Assembly: GCA_024516035.1 (NCBI GenBank)
Contig: CM044957.1
Coordinates: forward strand, 3,073,017 to 3,137,016
Length of the DNA stretch: 64,000 bases
DNA from: Bactericera cockerelli
Taxonomy: Eukaryota; Arthropoda; Insecta; Hemiptera; Triozidae
Direction: 5' to 3'
Below the pieces are notes generated by a model that did not search any database, had not been told where the DNA came from, and saw nothing but the letters and a program-made list of their open reading frames with translations. Shown one piece after another: positions 49,053-58,071 of the stretch (position 1 is its first letter; the number at the start of each line of letters is the position of its first letter). The position numbers and the translations under genes are program-made.

Positions 49053-49394
49053 TCACTCAAACTCTTGGATGACTTTTGAAACACACAAGAAATCCGTGAG
49101 ATGTGATGTTTGAAGTTTTATAGCATTTTTGGAGATATAATAGGGTAAAACGACTCGAATCATTGTTTCACTTGTTTCTTTGATTTCCTGTAAAAAAATA
49201 TTACCCATACAATTGATTATTTTTTTAAAGATGTAATTTTGAATAGAAAAATAGAAAGAAGTATAATAATTATACTTACATCGTTGAATAGGTATAAGTT
49301 ACTTAGTACTAAAGACATTGATTCCATATAATGTGGAGAGTTTATTCCGAAGTATACAACTGTTCGTTGTACAGTGAGTTTACTCTCATATGAT
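49053..49394 (-). CDS. Polinton small spliced gene A (unknown), 5' end unresolved
   Basis: Two exon-like blocks on the minus strand: 49280-49394 (acceptor TTTCAG before it, donor GTAAGT after) and 49053-49187 (acceptor TTACAG, stop TGA 49053-49055). They join at phase 0. The first block codes VVYFGINSPHYMESM and the second MIRVVLPYYISKNAI. A methionine in the first block could start translation, or a further 5' exon exists. The layout and the V.PYYI motif resemble spliced gene B at 55643-56229. Confidence 0.5.
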
Positions 49395-49461
49395 CTGAAA
49401 TTGAAAATTTAATATAAAAAAAAACAAGAGACTTAATATAAAGGTGCTTACTACCCATACT

Positions 49462-50561
49462 TTATTCTATCAAATTTCTCTCTCTAAGTTCTTCTAATAT
49501 AGAAATTATTTCATTGTTATGTCCACTGTGTCCTGCTAATTTTGATGCGTGTAATAATTCCAATCTTGTTACTAACTCATTTGGATCATCAAAATAAACA
49601 AATTCTTTTTTTTATTATTCTCATCCATGAAAATACCACGTCCACTTAGATATTGAATTGATTTGAGTGTTGCCAATTTTCTATCTGCAGTAAACAAAGC
49701 TTCATTTGCAATTTTCTTATACATTCTCTCATCCATGTTCGTTACAAATTTTTGGTCTGGTTGCTTCATGAATAAAAGTTCATTCAATCCTCGAGTTAGC
49801 CGAAATTTTTGTCCATTTATTTCGAGTGCTTTATATGGTGTTTGAACTAATTTTACAGGTATTTTATTCAATTCATACCTATTATTTTTTAAGCTTATAC
49901 CAGTTGCATTGTCAATCTTCTCATCACGAATGTTTAATAAGTTTAAATAGTAATCCGTGTTACTAAGAGATTCCTTTTTATTAGGTGTTGATATTTTTTC
50001 AAAATTTTGAGGTGTCTGTTCATTAAAATTTTCAAATCCTGAAGAAAGATCTCCTTTAATAGGTGCTGAAGAGGGATCTTGCTCTAGAAATGTTTGATCA
50101 GAAATTGAGTTTGAGGAATGAGGTAATGTGAAATCAAATTTACCATCCCACTCAGGTGTCGTTATTCCTGGATTAATTTTAGCTGTTTTCGCTACATACA
50201 TTTTTGGTGAATTCAAAATTTTTCTTACTCTCTCCTCACGAGCTACCATATCTTCTCGTGATGTTCTTGGAGAAGATGACAACTGTTCCATTTTAAATCT
50301 TTGTTTTTTCGCACTTTCTAGAACATCATGAGCTTCATTAAGTAATCTTTTTCTTACAGTGTCTTCACTCAAACTTTTTTTTTCGTTTATTTTTACCATT
50401 TTTTCTAAGGGTTCTCTCAAAGGTTTTAGATAAAGATCAATGTCCTGCTCGAAATTATTTTTTCCTATTTTTATTTCTAAAGTTTTTTGACGAATTGCTC
50501 TCTGAAATTGTTTAATCTTCTTAGCAATTGATATGTCATGGCTTAAGTTTGACTTGTTCAT
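49462..50561 (-). CDS. Polinton protein of unknown function, about 365 aa, frame break near the 3' end
   Basis: Starts at ATG 50,561 (MNKSNLSHDISIAKKIKQF). The Lys/Glu-rich first 130 residues look helical (VRKRLLNEAHDVLESAKKQR). The middle is polar and the end is conserved-looking (KIPVKLVQTPYKALEINGQK, RLTRGLNELLF). The frame ends at 49,572 after the T run 49,605-49,613. The neighbouring frame continues with LVTRLELLHASKLAGHSGHN and stops at 49,462. It resembles an unassigned protein found between polymerase and ATPase in other Polintons. The role is unknown. Confidence 0.6.
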
Positions 50562-50596
50562 ATTAAATGTCCTTTTCCTCTATTGTAGGAAGAAAT

Positions 50597-51292
50597 TTAT
50601 ATGTTTCTGAAATATTTATCCAACCCAAACCTGAAACGACCACCTTGCAAATCACTTTCCAAGTCTATGCAGAGAAATGAAAACTGATTTGAATTCCAGC
50701 AGACTCTACATAATTCACGAAACTTTTCAAAACTCATATCTGTACTCACAAAATCAGAGTAGACATGTTTCAAATTTAAATCATCCATTTTATATATAAT
50801 TACAAAGTTTGCATTGTCTCGAATGAGCTGTTTACTTATAGCGGAATATGTTTGGGCTAAGAAAATTGTGTCGCATAGATAATGCCGTCCTCTAGCAAAA
50901 TATTCTTTAATATTATTTTGTTTGTCACAAATTACATCATCAAAAATAATTAGTGAATTTTTTTTTACTAAAGATGGTGAAACAATGTCTGTATTATTAT
51001 CATAAGAAAAAAACGATACATAACTTTTTAATCCATTCATTATTTCTCTTAGAAGAATATATTTGGGTTGGTTCAAACTTTTTGAATACAAATAAATATT
51101 TTCAAATTTTAGTCCATTAGGATGAGTTATTAAAGACATTAATAAGTTAGTCTTACCGCAGTTAGATTTACCACAAATAATGGCTCTAATTGTATTTGGA
51201 AATAGCATACCATGTCTCTGTCTTCCCTGTTTATTTTGCTCAATATCAAAATTATTTACATGAAATTTTTGTTTGAATCGTTGTAGTTCCAT
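50597..51292 (-). CDS. Polinton packaging ATPase (FtsK/HerA-like)
   Basis: 231 aa from ATG 51,292, uninterrupted. Walker A is GKSNCGKT near residue 41 and Walker B is NSLIIFDDV near residue 108. A downstream TIFLAQTYSAI segment is typical of the A32-like DNA-packaging ATPases of Polintons, virophages and poxviruses. It would pump element DNA into capsids. Divergent from PY, with only 39 bp between start codons. Confidence 0.9.
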   Translation of the reverse strand: MELQRFKQKFHVNNFDIEQNKQGRQRHGMLFPNTIRAIICGKSNCGKTNLLMSLITHPNGLKFENIYLYSKSLNQPKYILLREIMNGLKSYVSFFSYDNNTDIVSPSLVKKNSLIIFDDVICDKQNNIKEYFARGRHYLCDTIFLAQTYSAISKQLIRDNANFVIIYKMDDLNLKHVYSDFVSTDMSFEKFRELCRVCWNSNQFSFLCIDLESDLQGGRFRFGLDKYFRNI

Positions 51293-51331
51293 TATAAATA
51301 GCAACGTTCTACATCAAAGTGTACTATTGTA

Positions 51332-52054
51332 ATGAGAATTAAGAAGAGCAAAGGTCTTATAAATACAGCTATTGATAAATTACCCCTAGAGCTACACATC
51401 CCAAAATATAATTTTTGCGGTCCAGGAACTAAATTAGAAGAACGTTTAAAAAAAAATCAGAAAGGCATCAATCCTCTTGACGAAGCGTGTAAAGAACACG
51501 ATATTGCTTACAACAACCCAACATCCAACCGGAGAGAAGCAGATCGAATCCTAGAAAACGCAGCATGGAATCGTGTTAAAGCTAGTGACTCAAGTATTCC
51601 AGAAAAAGTTGCAAGCTGGTTGGTAACAAACACAATGAAAATGAAAAGGAAAATTGGAGCTGGAATCCAAAGACAAAGAACAACAACATTGAAAAGAGCT
51701 ATAACAGCCGCTAAGAATGTTGTAAAAAACTCTAAAGCTAAAACTATTAACACATTAACAAAACAAGCATTACTTGCAGCGAAAAAGGAACTGAGAGGTA
51801 AAAGAGTAATCGGACATCCTCGAATTCTAAAAGTTCCAAAAATATCGGGTGGATTTTTACAAGCTGTAATACCGATTTTAAGTGGTTTGAGTGCTCTTGG
51901 ATCTATAGTTGGAGGAGTGTCTGGAATTGCTAAAGCTATTTCTGATTTTAATGCTGCAAAAACCTCTAATAAACCAACAAAAATTACAAGTGGTCAAGGT
52001 CTTTATATAAAACCATATAAACAAGGGTTCGGAATTATTTCAAAAAACTATTAG
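51332..52054 (+). CDS. Polinton PY protein with PLA2-like domain
   Basis: 240 aa. Residues about 20-60 contain YNFCGPGTKLEERL and NPLDEACKEHDIAYN, which is the calcium loop (C/Y-GPG) and HD..Y catalytic motif of phospholipase A2, as in parvovirus VP1 and known Polinton PY proteins. A basic middle and a hydrophobic C-terminal stretch (AVIPILSGLSALGSIVGGVS) suggest a membrane-active minor virion protein. This is an inference; in related viruses such domains help the particle leave endosomes. Confidence 0.8.
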   Translation: MRIKKSKGLINTAIDKLPLELHIPKYNFCGPGTKLEERLKKNQKGINPLDEACKEHDIAYNNPTSNRREADRILENAAWNRVKASDSSIPEKVASWLVTNTMKMKRKIGAGIQRQRTTTLKRAITAAKNVVKNSKAKTINTLTKQALLAAKKELRGKRVIGHPRILKVPKISGGFLQAVIPILSGLSALGSIVGGVSGIAKAISDFNAAKTSNKPTKITSGQGLYIKPYKQGFGIISKNY

Positions 52055-52413
52055 ACTTGCCTCGAAGACCTTTAACAAATGTTGACATTGTTAAAATGGT
52101 AGCAAAACTTAAACTACCATATTTTCGAGGTGTATTTTGCTTAGACACATTACCTAGAAAAATAAATGAAAATGAATGTGCTATAATAAATTTGAATAGA
52201 TCGAACCAGCGTGGTAGCCATTGGATTGCTTTTAGTAAAAAACGGAACACTGTTCACTACTTTGATAGTTTTGGAAATCTGAGACCACCTACTGAACTAA
52301 GGAACTATTTCGGACAGTCTAAAATTCTATATAACTATAACCAAGAACAAACTTTTGGATCAGTCAACTGTGGTCATTTGTGTTTGAATTTTCTTGTGAA
52401 ACAATATGAGTAG
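52018..52413 (+). CDS. Polinton adenain-like cysteine protease, no clear ATG start
   Basis: The conserved frame contains His in GSHWIAFSKK, Asp in YFDSFGNLRPP and Cys in VNCGHLCLNF, the adenovirus-protease triad order. The frame is open from 52,018, overlapping the end of PY, but the first ATG (52,096) lies after the conserved LTNVDIVK. Either a non-ATG start or a coupling event is used, or a base is wrong nearby. It overlaps the next gene by 8 nt. It would mature capsid proteins. Confidence 0.85.
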
Positions 52414-53092
52414 TAGGATTTTTCATCTAACAAGTTGTAAACCTGAAATCGTATGTCAGATATTTCCTCCCTTACAAGTATCATCTGATGCTGTAGTTGG
52501 TCTTACTGACTTTCAAATTTACAATAGTATACCTAATGTCGATGATACAAATAATGTTTTTTCGTATGAAGATGATATTAAGAAAGTTTACATAGACATA
52601 ACTATTCCAGTAGGTACTTATGAACTTGGTGATTTAGAGACTTATTTAAAAAATCAACTTGGCGATGAAAATATTTCAATTAAACCAAATACGAATACAT
52701 TAAAATGTGACTTTTATTGTAAATACAACGTTGATTTTAGCAAACCTAACTCCATAGGAAAACTTTTTGGGATGAATTCTAATATATATAATGCTGCTTC
52801 TGTTGTGGAATCAACAAAACCTATTCAGATTTCGAAAGTCAATACAATTCAAATAAAACTCAACATTGTCAGTGGATCATATATAAACGGTGTACCATCT
52901 AACTGTTTGTATAAATGTTTCATTTCAACACCTCCTGGATTTAGAATTGTAGAAAATCCTCATAATCCTATATATTTACCAGTGAATACAACAGAAGTAG
53001 ACATTTTACACGTGGAACTCACAGATGAAAGAGGAAATTTAATAAACAACCGGAACGAAGAGTTTTCGATCGAATTACATCTGAAATTATGA
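52406..53092 (+). CDS. Polinton minor capsid (penton-like) protein
   Basis: 228 aa starting MSSRIFHLTSCKPEIV, uninterrupted. Length, position between protease and major capsid gene, and the beta-rich pattern (VGLTDFQIYNSIPNV, VTIPVGTYELGDLETYL-like segment, KLFGMNS) match the single-jelly-roll minor capsid protein of Polintons, which forms the vertices. Confidence 0.8.
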   Translation: MSSRIFHLTSCKPEIVCQIFPPLQVSSDAVVGLTDFQIYNSIPNVDDTNNVFSYEDDIKKVYIDITIPVGTYELGDLETYLKNQLGDENISIKPNTNTLKCDFYCKYNVDFSKPNSIGKLFGMNSNIYNAASVVESTKPIQISKVNTIQIKLNIVSGSYINGVPSNCLYKCFISTPPGFRIVENPHNPIYLPVNTTEVDILHVELTDERGNLINNRNEEFSIELHLKL

Positions 53093-53256
53093 TAGTTATC
53101 AGTAGTGGAAAAATACATAAAAGGAAGAATTTCTGTAGAAAAATAGTTAATATTAAAAAACTTGTGAAGCAAACAAGACAAAAACGAAGACCAAGACAAA
53201 CTCTCACAAAAAGGAGTAAAAATATTTTAAAAAATCTTGGATATAGTCTAAAATGA
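53089..53256 (+). CDS. Small basic protein, 55 aa, between penton and major capsid genes
   Basis: ATG at 53,089 overlaps the penton stop as ATGA, and its own stop TGA (53,254-53,256) overlaps the major capsid ATG (53,253) as ATGA. It fills the gap between the two capsid genes exactly. About 19 of 55 residues are Lys or Arg (VKQTRQKRRPRQTLTKRSKN). The double overlap and strong basic charge argue for a real gene. Its size and charge suggest a DNA-binding core peptide like adenovirus mu or VII; this is inference only. Confidence 0.65.
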   Translation: MIVISSGKIHKRKNFCRKIVNIKKLVKQTRQKRRPRQTLTKRSKNILKNLGYSLK

Positions 53257-54464
53257 ATAATATTTTAGATATTACTAGCAAAGTTAATTTCGATGAGTCA
53301 ATTGTTCGAAGCCAATACTTTACTTATGCACCATACACATCCATAACGGTTGACGCAGCAGATAATATTATAATTAGTATAAACCAAGAAAACGTTTATT
53401 TGTTGATATCTGACTCTGCAATCTATTTAGAAGGTCAAATTTTGAAATCAGATGGATCAGCATTTACAAACAATGCACCAGAATTTATTAACAATGCAAT
53501 ATGCTTCTTGTTTGATGAAATTCGTTTGGAAATGAATGGAGTAGAAATTGATTCTTGTAAGAATGTGGGTGTAACTTCATGTATGAAAGGTTATGTATCA
53601 TATTCAGAAAATGAAATGAAAAAGTTTGCTTGCACTGGATGGAATAATAAAAAAATTAAACACACAGATAACAGTTTTTGTGGTTATATCCCACTTAAAT
53701 TCATATTGGGATTTGCTGAAAATTATGAAAAAATCATACTTAATCAAAAACTAGACTTGATTCTCTGTAGATCTAAGAATACGAAAGACGCTCTTTCATC
53801 AACAACAGTATCTGAAGCAAAAATATCTCTAAATAAAGTAGTTTGGCGTGTACCTCATATCAATGTGAATGATACAATTAAGTTGCAGTTGCTCTCACAT
53901 TATAAAAAAAATATTCCTATCAATATTGCTTTTAGAAAGTATAATCTTAATTACTATCCCAATATTCCACAAACAAAAGAAGGGAACTGGCGCATAAAGA
54001 CAACCAACAGCTTAGAACGTCCAAGATACATACTGTTTGGATTTCAGACTGCAAGAGATAATGATATGAGTAAAGATTCATCTAAATTTGATCATGTAAA
54101 ACTGAAAAATTTAAGAGTATTCTTGAATAGTGAAGCTTTTCCGTATGAAAATTTAAACCTTGACATTCCAAAAAATAAGTACATTCCTTTGTATATGATG
54201 TATTGTGCATTTCAAGAAAGTTACTATGGTAAAATTTCAGAGCCCTACCTAAACTATGAAAAGTTTATTGATGATGCACCACTTATTGTTCTTGATACTA
54301 GTCGTCAATCAGAACTTTTTAAATACAACTCTACAATAGATATACGAGTTGAATATTCTTTAGAAGAAAATTGCCCTGAAAAAACAGTCTTGTATGCTTT
54401 GATAATTCATGATTGCTTACTTCAATTAAAACCATTGACTAATATTATACAAACAATTGTATAG
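53253..54464 (+). CDS. Polinton major capsid protein (double jelly-roll)
   Basis: 403 aa, uninterrupted. Position and typical segments (NAICFLFDEIRLEMNGVEID, FCGYIPLKFILGFAENYEK, RPRYILFGFQTARDND, LNLDIPKNKYIPLYMMY) match Polinton hexon-like capsid proteins. Polintons with both capsid genes are presumed able to form virions. Confidence 0.9.
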   Translation: MNNILDITSKVNFDESIVRSQYFTYAPYTSITVDAADNIIISINQENVYLLISDSAIYLEGQILKSDGSAFTNNAPEFINNAICFLFDEIRLEMNGVEIDSCKNVGVTSCMKGYVSYSENEMKKFACTGWNNKKIKHTDNSFCGYIPLKFILGFAENYEKIILNQKLDLILCRSKNTKDALSSTTVSEAKISLNKVVWRVPHINVNDTIKLQLLSHYKKNIPINIAFRKYNLNYYPNIPQTKEGNWRIKTTNSLERPRYILFGFQTARDNDMSKDSSKFDHVKLKNLRVFLNSEAFPYENLNLDIPKNKYIPLYMMYCAFQESYYGKISEPYLNYEKFIDDAPLIVLDTSRQSELFKYNSTIDIRVEYSLEENCPEKTVLYALIIHDCLLQLKPLTNIIQTIV

Positions 54465-54579
54465 TGTAATAAATACTTATAAACCATTGCCTTAATTTAA
54501 AAAATCTCTCTAAATAATTTATATAATCAAATTTCTTTTCAATAATTCAGATACCACACAAATTCTACCTAATGTACTG

Positions 54580-55479
54580 ATGTTTCACTATATATTAGCT
54601 TTCAATTTGATCATAAATATAGTAAGTAAAATGGAATCATCAAGAAACTATTTTGGAGAGTCTGGTTATAACCATGTAGTAAAAAATACTTTGAAACGAC
54701 ACTTAAAAAAAATACACCAGAATAATTCGGGTGAACCATCACATTCAAAGAGCAAAACATCAAATGAAAGTGAAGAACTAACATCATTCATTAATGAATT
54801 CCCTAGGAAGAGTCATATCCAAAAATTATCTTTATACCTTACTCCTCTGTCTACTACACATGAATTAGTACGAAAGTTAAATGAAAATAAATTTGTAACT
54901 GAAGAATATGCAGAAAAGAATTTTCCAACCGTGTCAAAATATGAAGAAGAAAATATAAAAACCTACAATAAGTGTCTTACTGAGATAGAAAATGCTTTTA
55001 AAATATTGAAAAATGAATTTAAGAAGAATAGTGAGCGTAGTACATCGTTATATGCTCAGAGACAGTCTCTTGAAGATTTTATAAGTGAAGTTGATGAAAA
55101 AGAAAAAAAGTTGAACACGATTATAGATGAATTTAAAGAGAGTCAATTGGAAAAAATGGAAAAATTAACAACACTTGTAAATTCATTACTTAATTTAAAA
55201 CAAGATTATGAAAAGAATGTGAATAGTTTCAATGTATCGATAAATGACTTAAAAAAAGAAATAAAATCAGTGGATAAAAAAGCTTTGTATTCTTCTACAT
55301 TCAATAATTACAAGAGGACTCATGAATCAAATTTTATAACTAAAGTTGAATCAGAAGAAAAAAAACTCAAGGATGAATTAGTCAAAATTATTGAAGAAAA
55401 GATAAGGTACTTTTTAAATAAAGAACAAAGCAATAGAAAATTTCTCATTGAAGAAAAGGTTCCTATAACAAAACACTAA
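54580..55479 (+). CDS. Polinton coiled-coil protein, unknown function
   Basis: 299 aa from ATG 54,580, or 282 aa from ATG 54,631 (MESSRNYFGESGYNHVVK). The longer start adds a hydrophobic leader (ILAFNLIINIV). Residues about 100-290 are rich in Lys/Glu/Leu with heptads (LNTIIDEFKESQLEKMEKL), so probably a long coiled coil, perhaps a fibre or scaffold. I recognise no family. Same direction as the capsid gene, 115 bp after it. Confidence 0.6.
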   Translation: MFHYILAFNLIINIVSKMESSRNYFGESGYNHVVKNTLKRHLKKIHQNNSGEPSHSKSKTSNESEELTSFINEFPRKSHIQKLSLYLTPLSTTHELVRKLNENKFVTEEYAEKNFPTVSKYEEENIKTYNKCLTEIENAFKILKNEFKKNSERSTSLYAQRQSLEDFISEVDEKEKKLNTIIDEFKESQLEKMEKLTTLVNSLLNLKQDYEKNVNSFNVSINDLKKEIKSVDKKALYSSTFNNYKRTHESNFITKVESEEKKLKDELVKIIEEKIRYFLNKEQSNRKFLIEEKVPITKH

Positions 55480-55482
55480 ACT

Positions 55483-55605
55483 AACCTCAATGGCTCGATC
55501 GATAAGGCGGTGGAATTGTAATCTGGAGATTGGTGGATCGAGTCCCAAATTTAGCAAAATTTTTGTAATTCTGATATCATGATTTCGATAAACACAAATA
55601 TGATT
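55483..55605 (+). repeat. tRNA-derived SINE, family C, nested in the Polinton
   Basis: ATGGCTCGATCGATAAGGCG and GGTGGATCGAGTCCC boxes, then a TTTAGCAAAATTTTTGTAAT body and ACACAAATATGAT. It begins just after the stop codon of the coiled-coil gene. Confidence 0.75.
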
Positions 55606-55642
55606 TTATTTTTTCATTATTTGAACAGTTACTATTATGTAC

Positions 55643-56229
55643 TTACTTCTTTTGAACCAGAGGATGCTGTTCTTGTTCTTGTCGTGATTTCCTTATTTCT
55701 GCCTTTTTTAACTTCAATTTTAAGTAAAGATTAATATCTTTCTCTTTCAATGGTTTCCATTCAATGTTTTTGATTTTGTAGTCTATCTCCTCCTCAAACT
55801 CTCCTTGCAATAGACGTTCAGTAATTGTTTCTCTTCTAATCAAATAGGGTACATAAACTTTTATCGTCTCACCATCAATTTCTATCTGAAAAAGAACAAT
55901 GTATGTAAATCTGACATTTTTCAATGTAATTTTTTGAATTTTCTACCGAATTCCAGCCTGGACCTCTTTAATACTAACTCAGTATGATACTCAATAAAAT
56001 CAAAGGAAAAAATACCACAGAAAAGTACATTATCTAAACATTTTTTTTTTTCTTCTTTAATTTTGTCAACAAAAAAATTGGTCGAACTCTAATCATTTCT
56101 CTATGAAAGCTATATAAAGTTACTTAAGCTGGTACTCACCTTACATGATCGAATTTCCATTTTGAGCGTAAGCTCCATCAGTTTCAGATCTTGTACGTTA
56201 TTTATTTCCACTTCAAAAGTACAACTCAT
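55643..56229 (-). CDS. Polinton small spliced gene B (unknown), two exons
   Basis: Exon 1 is 56140-56229 (ATG, 30 codons, MSCTFEVEINNV...RSCK). Its GTGAGT donor joins at phase 0 to exon 2, 55643-55885 (acceptor TTTTCAG). Together they code 110 aa: a V.VPYLIRRETI segment, then acidic and lysine-rich stretches. The stop TAA lies within AAGTAAGT, so a donor could be used instead and the coding could continue. No family is recognised. Gene A (49053-49394) has the same intron phase and a similar motif right after it. Confidence 0.6.
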
Positions 56230-56866
56230 TTTTTTTTCGGATAGAAATTGAGTGGTAGATTACTTGATTGACAAGTATGAGATTGAGACAACAATGATGT
56301 TATGTAAACAATAACATACCATTTATATAACAGAGTAAAATGCTGACAGCGCCTTTTGTTTTGTCTTGAAGTCAAATTAACCCTGTGTACTAAAGCATTA
56401 TTCTTGCTGTTCCTACCCATTTGTTGTTCATGATGACTGTTGTCTCGAATTGCAGAGGTCTAAGGGTTTCATTTTTTTATCATTCAACTAATATTTTCTC
56501 CTTAATAATCTAAATAATACACTACTAAATAATGCACACTTTTTTAAAATCTAACAAATCCAAATATAATAAGGTTTATAAATAAAGGGTCACTTGTTAA
56601 GAAAGAGGGTTAATTTTTTTTTCTTCTTCTTCATTGTTTTAATTTTTTTTTTCCGCGAAAACTTCTTTAACTTGTCAAAATTCGAGGAATAGCTACTGCA
56701 TTCTGCAACATTAGCAATTCATAGAGCTTGCTCGCTATGATGGAATTTGATTACTCCTGTAATATTCATCTGATAAGAAGTATAGAGGGTTGACACAATC
56801 AGCAGTTGAGTGGTCTAGCACTCGTATGTAGTACATAGGTTAGTGTGGGAAATTGTGAGTTCCAAT
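56230..56866. other. Polinton right non-coding region
   Basis: AT-rich. A tRNA-like patch (AGTTGAGTGGTCTAGCACTC) at about 56,800-56,870 directly precedes a family C SINE. No gene is seen. Confidence 0.4.
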
Positions 56867-57015
56867 ACCGACCTCAGTAGCTTTAGCTTCATTGATAAGG
56901 TGGTGAACTTGTAATCCGGAGGTCGATAGTTTAAATCCCATGTTAAGCAAATGCTTAGTGGAGCGAGTTTGAGTAAAACTGTATCACTATTGTGATTAAC
57001 ACAAATTTAATAACT
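56867..57015 (+). repeat. tRNA-derived SINE, family C, nested in the Polinton
   Basis: CCGACCTCAGTAGC, ATTGATAAGGTGGTGAACTT, GGTCGATAGTTTAAATCCC and the GCGAGTTTGAGT body. More diverged in its B box than the other copies. Confidence 0.7.
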
Positions 57016-57276
57016 TTTTTTGTGAGTTTCAACCTTAAATCTTATGAAGCTAAGTAATGTTGAGTCAGATAGTGTCAAGAGTAAAATTGCCAAAGGAATA
57101 ATTTCATATCAGTAAATTAGTAACTAAGTAATGAAAAAAGAGTTTTTTTTCCACTCTGTATACCTATTAAATAGCATGATGTAACTTAATATTAAAATGT
57201 CATCAGATTTTTCGTTTGATGGTAAAATAAATCGGTTAATTCTACGCAGTTGGAATTACACATCCACCGAGAAAAC

Positions 57277-57752
57277 TATGAAATTATGTATGTTGAATGT
57301 TAAATCTTCAATAAAACTAGAAATAAAATATAGTTAAGTAAGAGTTAAGAGCTTCTACTTCTAGACATCTAGTTCTCAGGTTCAATTCCCACCTGGGTAA
57401 ATTTATGAAAAAACTCCTAATTCCAACAAACCTTGAAGAAATATAAATGTGAAGCATTAAAATTCAACTCTCATTGAGGAGATGTGAAATCATGAAAACC
57501 ACTTGTGGGTACAAAACTACAAAAGAAAAAACTTACTATGAAATCATGTATGTTAAACGTTAAATTTCAATAAAACTAGAAATAAAATATAGTTAAGTAA
57601 GAGGTTAGAGCTTCTATACTTCTGGACATCTAGTTCTCAGGTTCAATTTCCACCTGGGTAAATCTATGAAAAACTCCTAAGTCCATCGAAACTTGAAGAA
57701 TTATAAATGTGCAGTATTAAAATTCATATCTTTCATTGAGGAGATTTGAAAT
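57277..57752. repeat. Tandem duplication, two units of about 215 bp, in the Polinton right arm
   Basis: Units at 57,277-57,495 and 57,534-57,752 share AATAAAACTAGAAATAAAAT, GACATCTAGTTCTCAGGTTC and ATTGAGGAGAT with about 10 per cent divergence. Each holds a tRNA-like head (GTTAGAGCTTCTA, GGTTCAATTCCCACC), so the unit may be another SINE inserted and then duplicated. Confidence 0.7.
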
Positions 57753-57810
57753 CTTCTTCGCAATTCCCTTTTTTTTTCTTCGCTTTTTTTTTATGATACA
57801 AAAAAAATCA

Positions 57811-58062
57811 GTTTTGTATAAACATCCTCAAAAAACTACGCTTCTACAAAAATCGTGTCTTGAGCAAATTCCGTTTTTTCTTCAAAAAACTACGCTTCTA
57901 CAAAAATCGTGTCTTGAGCAAATTCCGTTTTTTCTTCAAAAAACTACGCTTCTATAGAATTCGCATCCTCAAAAAACTACGCTTCTATGGAAATCGTGTC
58001 TTGAGCAAATTCAGTTTTTTTCTTTAAAATCCTCAAAAAACTACGCTTGTAACCTTACTACT
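57811..58062 (-). repeat. Polinton right terminal inverted repeat
   Basis: 252 bp, inverted relative to 41325-41522, with one additional 54-bp subrepeat. Apart from that I see no difference between the two ends. Confidence 0.9.
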
Positions 58063-58071
58063 ACCGTGCAC

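Larger units (their letters stand above)
41325..58062. mobile_element. Maverick/Polinton, about 16.7 kb, near complete
   Basis: The terminal inverted repeats start AGTAGTAAGG, the AG...CT termini typical of Polintons. Between them are the diagnostic genes: retrovirus-like integrase with chromodomain, protein-primed family B polymerase, FtsK/HerA-type packaging ATPase, adenain-like protease, penton-like and major capsid proteins, and a PLA2-like PY protein. Polintons are self-synthesising DNA transposons that are also suspected virus-like agents. Most of the left half is transcribed leftward from a 39-bp divergent spacer at 51,293-51,331, and the morphogenesis genes run rightward. Three frame breaks in A/T runs and one in-frame stop interrupt genes. 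Two family C SINEs are nested inside. Confidence 0.95.

Noticed and set aside
41319..58068. 6-bp target duplication at the Polinton ends
   Set aside because: GTAAGT on the left and ACCGTG on the right differ; shifting the boundary by a few bases does not give a match.
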